A stretch of 64,000 nucleotides of DNA from the NCBI RefSeq assembly GCF_933775445.1, contig NC_065876.1:10602001-10666000 (forward strand), read 5' to 3'. A program made the translations under genes and the position numbers. This document shows positions 36,746 to 47,045 of this stretch, one piece after another. Origin of the DNA: Argentina anserina (taxonomy: Eukaryota > Streptophyta > Magnoliopsida > Rosales > Rosaceae). The notes under the pieces were generated by a model that had not been told where the DNA came from, ran no database searches, and was given only the letters and a program-made list of their open reading frames with translations. Each line of letters starts with the position of its first letter. Position 1 is the first letter of the stretch.

Positions 36746-37409
36746 CAAGGTTCTAAAAAGCGCTAGGCGGTATGCTGGCGGACAACCACCTCCTAGCGCC
36801 TAGACGGCGCCTAGGCGGTTTTAAATTATTAAATATTTTATTTATTTTTATACATATATTTTAAACTATTTTAATAATTAAAATATATATAATGAATTTG
36901 AAGAAAAGATAAATAATGAAACAAATGCAATAATACTAAATCTCAATTTATTTCTCTCCAAATTATTTCCTAACTCATTCAGTATCAAACTCAAACTTAA
37001 TATTCATATTTCTTTCCTCTTCTTCTGTTGATGAGATTCAGTTTTCAGAAAATAGACAAAGAGTGAGAGTTGCGGCCTCTTTTAGTTTTTTTTTAATGTC
37101 AAATGATGGTTGACCGACTATGACTGAATAGAGCCAATTAGACCGCCTAGGATTGAATAGGGCCACCTAGACTGCCTAGGACTGAATAGAGCCGCCTAGG
37201 ACCGCCTAGGACTGAATAGGGTCGCCTAAGACCGCTTAGAACCGCCTAGGACCGCCTAAGACCGCCTAGAACCGCCAAGGACCGCCAATGACCGCCTAGG
37301 CGGCCGCCTAATTCACAAAACGCCACAGATGGCCGCCGAGGCAAAAAGCGTGGCGGTGGGTGACCTCCTAGCGCCTAGGCGGCCGCCTAGACCGTTTTTT
37401 AGAACATTG
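36746..37409. mobile_element. hAT-like element inside the LINE RNase H domain, 664 bp
   Basis: Ends CAAGGTTCTAAAAA (left) and CAATGTTCTAAAAA (right, reverse complement) are flanked by CTTTCAAG and GTTTCAAC, an 8-bp duplication with changes at both outer bases. Removing it and one flank copy rejoins the LINE frame as DFIVE-SDCSL, which fixes the insertion point independently. It is the same family as the element at 13,942. The interior holds an array of CCGCCTAGG words. Confidence 0.85.
37135..37310. repeat. CCGCCTAGG short tandem array
   Basis: Imperfect repeats of GACCGCCTAGGA and of a longer unit with GACTGAATAG(A/G)G make up the right third of the hAT-like element. CCGCCTAGG is nearly palindromic, so the array can fold in many registers. 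Confidence 0.8.
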
Positions 37410-38544
37410 GTTTCAACTATGAAATCATCCAACCCTTGGTACTCCGCTAAGAGTAGACCAGCCTTGCAAGCTTCAATCTCCATCTGGTAGCCCGAAATTA
37501 CATGCTGAGAAGAGCAAATACAAAGATGCATCTACCCTGGTCATCCCTCGCCACAACTCCCACCCCATCCCACCATCTCCAGAATCATGTCTAAAACTCC
37601 CATCCACATTGATCTTAATTCTCCTAGAAGGAGGTGTTATCCACCGAGCTTGAGGAAATACTTTGCTTAAAACATTTGAGCAATCAACGAAGTAGGGTTT
37701 TGGATAATACGCCACCCTTGTTTTGCAAGTAAAGCCTGATTGAACTGAACCATATTACGAAAGCCAAGCCCACCCTCTGATTTTGGAATACACAACTTAT
37801 CCCACGAAAGCCAATGGATCTTCTTATTATCACCCTTATCACCCCACCAAAACTTCGCCATCAAACGGTGCATCTCCAAACACAAATTCTTTAGAAGCTC
37901 GAAACAACTCATAACATAAGTTGGAATAGATTGAGCCACCGCTTTTATCATAACCTCCTTACTTGCCGCACTCAAAGTTTGTTCTCTCCACCCTTGTGTA
38001 TGTTTTCTCACCTTCTCCGTAAAAAAAAAAAACCAAAGGCTAGAGTAACTAATTTCCGTCGGCAAACCCAAATACTTGTCATGTTTATCCACTCTAGCTA
38101 CACCCAACAGCCCCGCCAATGTTTCTTGCTTTGAAAGAATCACATTTTTACTTAAACAAATACTACTCTTCTCCAAACTAACCTGCTGTCCCGAGGCCAT
38201 CTCATACATATGAAGAATATCCGACACCACTTTACACTCCTCCTCTTCTGTCTTAAAGAAGATAAATGAGCCATCAGCAAAGAACAAATGCGAAATGGAG
38301 GGTGCCGTCGGACAGATCCTAACACCATGAAGCAAACCAGAATTTTCAGCCCTTAAAACCAATCTCGAGAGCGCCTCCGCACAAATAATAAATAGGTATG
38401 GAGAAATAGAATCACCTTGGTGAAGACCCCTAGTTGGAAAAATCTTTCCTCTTGGCTCACCATTCAACACAAACGAATACGACCTTGTACTGATACACTG
38501 CATAACCCACATAATCCAACGTGAACTGATGATATTCTTTTGGT

Positions 38545-40270
38545 ATAAATGATTATTTCGTAAATGGTCATTATTCTTGCTTATTAAAAAGTCAGAATAG
38601 TTTTTATTAGTGTAATATTTTTATTTGACATACAATAAAACATTGTTATCAAAATATCAATAAGTCAATTACTTTTAATACTGATAAAGACATAGTTTTT
38701 TTTTTCAAATAATGAAAACACACTAGCAATTTAATCTTTAACTAGCGTTTAAGCACGCGCTATGCGCCTACAACAATGCTCAAGTGATGTAAACAAACTT
38801 GCAAAATGAAATTGCTCTCAAACTAAAATTAAAATCGTGCATAAAGTTATAAGGTTGCACGCTAAACCCTAAATTAATCGATGCCATGCAAAATTTTGAT
38901 TGACACACCAAGCAGAAGACATATGCCAATAGGGGCAAATATCTTTTTCGTTGGCTTGATTAATCTCTAAATTGAGAAGGAGTTTTTGTTTATTGTGAAG
39001 ATTGAAGTGAGAGTCTCAACTAAATGGGGAGTTGTGTTTCACGTGTGAGGGATATGGGCAGTTGATTTGAAATTTAGGATATTAGGATGGGAAAGATATC
39101 TCAGCTTTTTACTGTTTTATCTTTTTGCTATTCAATTAGAGCTTGATTAATATTTTGAAAGAGTGGCAGAAAAAGGAAAGATGAGGTTGAGTGGTTGACA
39201 GTTCCATAAGGCCTATTGACTTAATTAATACCGATATAGTGATTTTTGTATGTATTCAATAGTGTTTTTGTATGATTTTCAAAAAAATAAAGAAGTGTTT
39301 TTGTATGTAGAATCACTCGTATTCACTTGTCGACATGCATATATGACAAGCGACGTTAAGAGTGGGAAGAGAGCTGAGATAGTGGTGGTTGAAATGGTAC
39401 ACTCCATGAAATGAAATGATAGAGTACGCTGCATATGCTGCCGCATTCGAGACATTTTCGGCTGGACCGTTTGCATTATATGTGTACTTTAAGAGACAAA
39501 GCCATGAAGGATCGACAGATTTAAACTTGGTCAATTCATCAGATAGAGTAAGTTTCATGCCTGATCTTTAGGTCTGGCTCTGTAGCTGGCTCTATGGTTC
39601 TGTATTTGCTTCTAGATTAAATTTTGCTGCAAGAATTTTGTCTACGCAAAATTAGTCAAACTTATGATCATATGATCTCTAAAATGTGTACGCAAATATT
39701 GTCCCTCGAATATAATGGAATGAACAAGTTCAGATTGATATATACAAGGAGTTGGGGTGGAAAATTGATATACAAACGTCAGTATCCAATATCATATGTA
39801 TTCAAAGAAAAGAAGAGGGGCTAAGGGTAGAGTTGGACTCCACCTCAACCTTCATCCCCAAACTCCTAGTCTCATTTATACCATGTCAATTACAAAGATC
39901 CCAACAATCAAAGCCAACACTGCATAAGCTGGAACCGGCTACCGCAAATTCATGGTAAACCAATTACAGGGCAATGGAATTCTTAATAATTGAAAGTTTG
40001 AGTCATTTTGAGACCACCATTTCTGAAATCTTATACTGAATTGTAAAAACGTTAAAACGGCCCTTTTTAATTCTCTAACCTTGTTTGGGAGGAGAGTTCC
40101 AAACTTAAAGAATTACTTTTATTAACGATCTACCACTGTTCAGTGTTTACAACATCCGGATCCCTGTTTTTTCCACTCTAATTATGTATGAAATGGTCTC
40201 CCTGACATGAGTATCACTTACAAATAGCTGCTAGCTTTATTGGCAACACCATAATCATAACAGTGTGTTT
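38545..40270. other. Intergenic, downstream of acyl-CoA oxidase
   Basis: AT-rich DNA. A minus open frame at 39,313-39,558 (81 codons) has an ordinary amino-acid mix but no motif I know. The rightmost part before 40,275 is presumably the 3' untranslated region of the acyl-CoA oxidase gene. Confidence 0.4.
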
Positions 40271-40274
40271 ATAA

Positions 40275-43200
40275 TCATAGCCTTGCATTTCGGAGCTGTT
40301 GCTTCAGCAAAGGTAATATGTACTCCTGATAGCCCTCTGGCACAACCGTGTCATTCAAAGGATCTTTCCAGGCCTCCTCGTAAAGTTTCGGGTAGACATT
40401 ACCATCATATCGGCCAAGAATGGAGCTAAGGTAGTGGTCAGTGTAATTAAATGCATCAACAAGGGCAACAGCATTGGGGCGGACCTAAAATAAATAATGA
40501 CACAGTAATCAGATGACAGCAAGATTCAAAGAACGAACAAGTAGATCTTATAAAAAGTCGCAAAGGGAAAACCTGGGAATATAGGGATCTAAGCTGATCA
40601 TTAGCAAGTGAAGCTTGTTTGGCTGTGATACTTCCAGTCGCGAGAAAATCACCCAGATGTTTGTGAACAAGAAATAAAGCATATATGTTACAGAGGATCT
40701 GCAACTGTTCTTTCACTCCCAGAATTATAGGGGTTTTTAAGAATTTAATTCTCCCCAGTGGTGACCAACTCATCCAACATATAGAGCTTTACAAAGAACA
40801 CCTTTATGCAATGAGGATCCCAAACCCAAGTAAATATGTGAAGCTCAAAAATCTACTAGAGTAACATGATAAAAATGAATGAGCTTTACTTTGAAACAAC
40901 AATCAATTGGCAATGAGCAAGTGCTGCATCCACTAGATTAGGCGAGAGTTCTGCAAAGCCTGAAGTAGAAAACATGACAAATCATCAAATTCTTCAAAAT
41001 GTAATGGCATAAGGTCAGGAAATATAAATGAAAAGAAATTTGTAGTTCTGAATACATAGTTGACGGGATACATAAAAACACCTAACTAAGGGGGAAAAAA
41101 AGGAAAAGAGATGATACTACCTGTGATAGTATTCTCTTTGGATACTAGGATAAAAGTTCTTTTACCAGTTCAAAAGTATATTCTGTGCTGAAAAAAAAAA
41201 GGGCCAAAAGAACTCAAACCCACCCTCTTCAGGATTTGCGAACTTGCTAAGGTCTTTAGCACAGGCAACAGACATTCTCAAAGCCCTTGCTTCGAAAGCC
41301 TCCAGTATTACACTAGGCTTCAACCAATCCTCAGCTGCATGAAGTTGGAAATACAGTAGTAAGCAATAGAAGCTTGTAGTTGAACTCTTCAAGGTATTGA
41401 AAAAGGATTAGCCAACCAGTATGAATATATGCATAAATATAGCACAGATTATCCTTCAGACTGTACAATTTAGAAACCCTTCTTTGACAAATAGCAAAGG
41501 GAAACCAACAACTCATAGATTAAAATAATTTTCAACACCGAACCTTTCTGCACATTAGAACGAGATTGGAGCAAATGTTCCGCACGCCCCATGTAGGAAG
41601 TTGTGCCAATGGGTTTTTTACCAGATGGTAGCTGAGAAACAGTCTTCATGAGAAATCTAGCAACCTGATGACATTTGTCAGCATTTCAGCGCACATAAGC
41701 AAATATTGATGGAATCCGTTGGATCCAATTTCAACCGAAGCAAATTTTATCTAGTAATCTATAGGGGCCAGGTCAAACAAGTAAAATTTCGAATTCTTAA
41801 GCCACAGACCTGTAGAAGTAAAACAACATTGTCTCCTTCATATGTACACGCCGGGATATAAACAGCAAATAACTCAGGGAGCCCACTGCTAGAAAGATAA
41901 CCATGACCACCACATAATTTCCGGCATTCTTCAATGCCATCCTGCCAAACAAAAAGAGGGTAAAATTAGATAAATGAACAGCTGTAATGGTACGGGAATG
42001 ACTATCTTTTTCGTGTACGCCAAATGGGTCCTTAAAATTATGAAAAAAGGACAAGATGCAAGGGCAGGAGTAATCACGTACAGCAGTTGCAGAAGTAGTC
42101 AATGACTTTAAACCCGCAGTGCATGCATGAGCCTCAGGCAATGTAGAAAAATCATTTGCTTGCAGTTTTTGCGTTACATCCGTATACAGCCATTTCAACC
42201 ATTCACCAACAAATCTGAAAGCATAGGCGGAAGCCAGCAAAGGGAATAGTCTATTTTGTTGGGTCTTGTAATCAATCACCTAAAAGATCATGAACAAAAA
42301 TCAGCTGATTAATCATGTTCAGTATAAACATAGAAACTGGGATCTCAAAATTTATGAAGAGGATGACTTTATATCATACCTGTGTCTCAACACCACTATC
42401 ATTTGAACCAAATTGTCGACGAACAGCACTGTACCTTGTAGCAATACACACTGCCCGTGACAATGCAGAGGAAGCATCAGCTACAATTGTTTGGCGAACA
42501 AAAACCATAGTTCCATAAAGTAGTTGCCTTGGAACGTTGGACTGAACAACTTTTCCTTCTCTTGTAACTTGTGAGACTCTGACACATTCACAAGAATTAT
42601 CAGAACGGTCATCTTATCCATCAATGCCAGTCCCTAATTATATATGAAATCTAAATTATTTAACCATCAGAACAAGCACACTAACTGTAATGAGAAGTAC
42701 ATACCTCATCAACATGCGATCCCTTGGGATGCGCACATGATTAAATCTTAGGACACCATTGTCCATGGAGTTGTATGCTCCACTTCCAAATTTCATTCCG
42801 ATATCACCTATAGTTACGCCTGGAAGAGGCAAGTGATCATCCAAGCTCCGAAGTTGGACGATGAAACCTAAAAGTGAATATATTTACGCGGGCAAGCCCA
42901 TTAATCATTTACTTTATAATAGAAGTTGCAAAAATTGTTTGCTGAGTAATTACCGTTCACTCCATGGTCTTGACCATCAGTAATAAGACGAGCAAAAACA
43001 ACAGCGTGAGTCGAAACTTTTCCCAAGCCACCAGGCCACCACTACTCAAAACAAAAAAGGAAAACCAATAAGAACCTAATGCAGATATTGTGGCCATGGA
43101 GAATAAAAAAAATAGAACAACATGGTTTTTATTTTTTTTATTTCTTTCGAGAAGAATGCCACATCATGCTTGAAATGTGGACAAATTGCAAAAAGTGATC

Positions 43201-44381
43201 AAGAACAACTACCTGCCAATATTTTATTACAATTGATACTAAAGCATCACTAAAAACATGAGAAAGAACAGAGTAGATGAAAAATACTAGCAGAAGTACT
43301 TACTTTGCTTGAAGTCAGTGTAGGGCTATGAATAACAAACTCGTCAGTCTTTGGATCAAATGTTGCAGTGGTCTCAAGCCCTTGGACATTGGAGCCATGG
43401 CCAAGTTCAGTCTGTGCATAGCAACCAATAATTTGCAGCTTGTATGCCAGCGGCAACCACTTCTTTTGCTGTTCCTCAGTACCTGATCCTTTAATAAAAG
43501 GTATAAACATTCCCTGAAGAGAAAATCAGCTTCTTCAGAAACATCCTAATTTCTAACCTACTACATCCTAGAAGAAAATGCGCAAAGTTTATCCAACAGA
43601 CTAACTCTAAGAAACAAGTGATTATCGCATATAAGACATGGCAATGCAGCAAAGTAGATTACGTTACGACTATAAAAGAACTAAGAAACAAGTGATTATC
43701 GCATATAAGACATGGCAATGCAGCAAAGTAGATTACGTTACGACTATAAAAGAACTCAGCTTACCCAGTGAAGATCCATATATGAAGGCTGATCGATATA
43801 AAACCTTAACTTAGATGCTTCTTCCTCTGCAATTAACAGTAGCACAATCAAATCATTCAACGAGGAAACCATAGACAGTGTGTAATAAATCCGTAAAACA
43901 AGAAACCTACCAGTAAGTTTAAGCTCATTGATCCGCTTCCAGACATGAGCTGCTTTTCTCAGAGTGTCCTTAAACAAGTCCTTCCTACTTAGCCTAGTCC
44001 TATCATCCTTCTTAAACACCTAACAACAAAACAAACATAATCACAAATTAAATAAAAAGAAGAAGAACAAAAAAAGAGACAATTTCGTACCCAATTCCAA
44101 ACAAGCACAACTCATAATAAAGCTTCGAACTTTAACCACTAGAATCACAAAAACGAAAACTTGGATTGGACCCAATTGAGCTAAGAGCTTAAAGACTGAA
44201 ACTTTAACCGAAAATAGTGAAAATATGGATGAGATTGAATCACCGGATCGGTGGCGACAAGGCGAGCAATCCGATCGGAGACTTCCAAAGCGTGGCGGGA
44301 GCCGGCCCAGACGACCTTCATTTGGTCCACATCGAACTGGGTCTTGCTCCTTTCGTGAGCCAAATGATCCACACCCTCCAT
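40275..44381 (-). CDS. ACX1: Peroxisomal acyl-CoA oxidase, ACX1 type (14 exons)
   Basis: It catalyses the first step of peroxisomal beta-oxidation, acyl-CoA to trans-2-enoyl-CoA plus H2O2, and in plants also jasmonate side-chain shortening. Exons by GT-AG junctions (minus): 44381-44244, 44019-43911, 43826-43765, 43513-43304, 43041-42954, 42867-42705, 42578-42380, 42279-42082, 41941-41810, 41664-41544, 41334-41224, 40959-40890, 40750-40573, 40484-40275. They sum to 1,989 bp, 662 residues, against about 664 for Arabidopsis ACX1. Marks: '[20 protein letters not shown]', '[20 protein letters not shown]', '[15 protein letters not shown]', 'CGGHGYL' and '[10 protein letters not shown]', with the catalytic Glu at residue 424 as in characterised ACX1. 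The C-terminus ARL is a PTS1 peroxisome signal. The start of exon 13 is unsure: its first codons ([11 protein letters not shown]) diverge from the family and the acceptor lacks a pyrimidine tract. ACX5 could be the closer name. Confidence 0.93.
43609..43756. repeat. Perfect 74-bp tandem duplication in ACX intron 3
   Basis: AAGAAACAAGTGATTATCGC and the next 54 bp appear at 43,609 and again at 43,683 without a difference. Its right end lies about 8 bp from the last base of exon 3, just inside the donor side of the intron. Identity implies a recent event (or an assembly artefact). Confidence 0.95.
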
Positions 44382-44399
44382 TTCTTCTCAGACCAAGAA

Positions 44400-45325
44400 A
44401 ACCAAAGACTAAGAATTGACAAAGGACACCAAGAACACTGGTTTTGTAAGAGAGTGGTGTTGGAGATGAGGGTAATTAGAATAAAAGGGTGGATGAAGGA
44501 TGACTATGAGTTATTTATAATGGTCCTTCTAAAAGGAAAGAAAGGGGTCTACTTGATGATCATGGATAGAGAGATAAGCTGAGACGAGTTGGCTTTGAGT
44601 TTCCCAATGTTCATGTTTTTGGGTTTTTTTGACGGGTTTGGCTGCTGTGCAGTGCTGTATAATATAAATATCGAATCAGATGGTGGATATAGGATATCTT
44701 AAAATACACGTGGGCTTGTGGGGTGTATGAACAGTGGATTAGGGGCGCTGCACACATGCAGCGCTACACCGTAGAATTTCCCGTGTTTTGACTAGTTTTT
44801 TTTGTTTAATTGTTTCTCTCTACTAATAATTTTGCACGTGGTAAAAATGCGTCATATATGGACATGTACCGAAATTCATTCGTGTTTCTTTCAACTTTCA
44901 CCGGTTTGCATTGTTAATTTGTGATCAATGAACTTAGAGCTATTAAAATGAATTTTGACAGTAAAGTTCTTTGAATTATTGAATAGTTAATTGTTAGTCG
45001 TTAATCTTTATTGAGGACCATGTCAAGTTGAACCTGCTCTACTTCTAGCATTGGTAATTAGACTCTGCATATTCAAAGTTGAAAGTTTAAGGGTTGTTGC
45101 TTCCTTAAAACAAAGCATCCAAAACGTTTAGCTTTCTTTACGTGTAAGACTAAGAGCCAGATGAACTCATCTGTATGCATTAATCTTATTTCGGTATGTA
45201 TAATAATTAATTAATGACCAAATGTACACCAATTTGCTTGACGAATGATATGACTAGACTTTCTTTTGTCTGTAACACCATCATCTCTTCTCATCTATAA
45301 TGTAGAATTTTAGCGTTTGAAGATA
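44400..45325. other. Upstream region of acyl-CoA oxidase
   Basis: This should contain the ACX leader and promoter (minus strand). No clear TATA box was assigned. The rest is AT-rich intergenic DNA with no coding signal. Confidence 0.4.
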
Positions 45326-45335
45326 CAATAGATGG

Positions 45336-45905
45336 GAAGCTAAGTAGCACGGACACAGACACGAGTGTCCGTATTGGACACGATTCGATATGTAGACACG
45401 ACATATATAAATGTTTTTGGACACGGACACGTGGTAGAAACGTTAATTAAATATTATTTTTAATATATATATTAAAAAATTAATTTATAAATTTGAAAGT
45501 ATTTTTAGAATTTTAGATGTATATATATGTCAAAGTGTGCATTAAAATGATGAAACATAACTTGTTAGAATGACTAAAAACTTGATAAGTACTTTGGATA
45601 ACCAAGGTTCGAATCCCACCACAAACATTCTTATTTTTATCACGAGTTTCTCTTTTTATATATATTAAAGTGTGCATAAATATAACAAAAACTGAATCTA
45701 TTGGAATGGTTGAGGAGTTGTTGAGTGCTTTGGATGACCAATGTTCGAATCTCACCATAAGCACTTTCCCTTTTATTATGAGTTGGTGCGTGTCCACGTG
45801 TCCGATTCGGATACTCGCGTGTGCGGGCCGTGTCCAAAGTTAGTTCGCGTGTCCGTGTCCGTGTCGGGCACGCAATACGCTGTCCATAGCACGTGTACGT
45901 GCTTC
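45336..45905. mobile_element. GTGTCC-terminal non-autonomous DNA element, 570 bp
   Basis: Flanks share ATAGATGG (45,328-45,335 and 45,906-45,913), extendable to ATAGATGGGAAG. Ends are GAAGC...GCTTC, with ACGGACAC / GTGTCCGT arrays inside both arms. Duplication length (8 to 12 bp) leaves hAT or Mutator-like class open. The core contains two diverged tRNA-like modules. A partial relative lies at 6.4 kb. Confidence 0.75.
45540..45785 (-). repeat. Two diverged tRNA-like (SINE-type) modules
   Basis: 'GGTTCGAATCCCACCAC' at 45,606 and 'TGTTCGAATCTCACCA' at 45,742 match or nearly match the polymerase III B box. Each is preceded by A-box-like text (GAATGACTAAAAACTTG; GAATGGTTGAGGAGTTG) and by the shared words AAAGTGTGCAT and ATGAAACATAAC/ATATAACAAAAAC. 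They are about 135 bp apart and lie inside the GTGTCC element. A box/B box text reads on the plus strand although the older open frames are minus. Confidence 0.5.
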
Positions 45906-45914
45906 ATAGATGGG

Positions 45915-46425
45915 AAGTGAATTTATTGACCACCCAAATTTTACCCATGTGTGTCCACTAAATTATAATTTCTTTTCAATTTCACTTTAACAAATTCTTC
46001 CAAATCACATCAATTAATTTCTCTATTAGTTAAAATATTAATAAATTCTAATTTCTTTTCAAATTTACTTGAAGAAATGCTTAATGACCACACCATGCAT
46101 ACACTTCCCAACAAGGTCCTTTTTTGGTCTATTGAAAATGGTTAATGGAAGAAGTTTTAAGCAAAACTAATATTGTTTAAGACTGATATATAAAAAAAAC
46201 ATTAAGCAAAACATTTGCCACGGCTGAAAAAACATTAGTTAACTCTAAAGATATCACGCCAACCTTTCTCTAATATCTTAAAATATCATGCCAACCAAAG
46301 TTATGGGTGACCGGTCATTTCTAAGTTCTAAAACACAAATTAGAATGCACAACCCCTTCCATCTCCTGCTTTTTTAAAAAAAAATCCCTCCCATTTCATG
46401 TAGGGAAGAGATTTTCATATATATA
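45915..46425. other. Intergenic, nothing recognised
   Basis: AT-rich spacer between the GTGTCC element and the first foldback element; no open frame or repeat boundary was seen. Confidence 0.4.
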
Positions 46426-46427
46426 TA

Positions 46428-46822
46428 GTCAATATCCAGAGTGAAGTTTCACTCTGAAAGTACAGAGAGAAGTTTCAATTTTGGCACATTTTCCGGTCAA
46501 AGTTTTTCACCATAAGTGATTCTATATTTAGGTATGCTATTCAAGATCATCTCTACAAAATTTCATCTAATTCGACAATGTTTTAAGCTTTTAAAATTGA
46601 GATTTACACGAACGGTTCATGTTGAATATTTTTAATTCATTCATTGATTTAATCTAATTTCAATACCTTAACGATGTCCGAATTGGATAAAATTTTGTAT
46701 AGATGATCTTGAATAACATGCCTAAATATAGAATCACTTACGGTGAAAAAATTTGACCGAAAAATATGTAAAAATTGAAACTTCACTTTGTAATTTCAGA
46801 GTGAAGATTCACTCTAAATATG

Positions 46823-46825
<3 letters not shown>
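46428..46825. mobile_element. Foldback element, CCAGAGTGAAG family, copy 1
   Basis: The two halves are inverted copies: left 'CAAGATCATCTCTACAAAATTTCATC' order (given in part) is mirrored on the right by 'GTATAGATGATCTTGAATAAC'. Ends are ATCCAGAGTGAAG and CTTCACTCT. (TA)n borders it on both sides, a short tract on the left and a long one on the right (46,826-46,886). It has no coding capacity. Confidence 0.85.

Positions 46826-46886
<61 letters not shown>
46826..46886. repeat. (TA)n microsatellite, about 30 units
   Basis: An uninterrupted TA tract of about 60 bp directly abutting the foldback element. Confidence 0.97.
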
Positions 46887-46889
<3 letters not shown>

Positions 46890-47045
46890 TCTCATAAATT
46901 GTAGCTCAAATGAATTCAATGAATACAATTAATGTGCATTAAAATTACTTTATTACTATTCCACAATTCATCCAAACACATACAATGTTGCATATCTTCA
47001 ATCTAAGAGCTCGTTTCTCGAAATAAACAAATTTAGCATGAATTT

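Larger units (their letters stand above)
36354..38521 (-). mobile_element. 5'-truncated LINE (non-LTR retrotransposon), inactive
   Basis: It is bounded by a 20-bp target duplication TGAACTGATG(C/A)TATTCTTTT at 36,334-36,353 and 38,522-38,541 (one mismatch), and ends in a short poly(A) on its own strand (T-run 36,350-36,359). Read on the minus strand it begins inside the reverse transcriptase ('GLHQGDSISPYLF', then HLFFADGSFIF, where the catalytic FADD motif has become FADG). It continues through 'KYLGLPTE' and 'MAKFWWGDKG', then loses most of the zinc-binding linker by a frameshifting deletion near 37,690. It ends in an RNase H domain ('KINVDGSFRHDSGDGG', 'LESDCSLMVAALQKG'). A hAT-like element interrupts the RNase H domain. 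Confidence 0.92.

Noticed and set aside
39313..39558. 81-codon minus frame downstream of ACX
   Set aside because: No motif; in the 3' flank and overlapped by another frame of similar length.
45600..45620. tRNA gene suggested by GGTTCGAATCCCACC
   Set aside because: No foldable acceptor or anticodon arm around it; it fits a SINE-type tRNA-like module instead.
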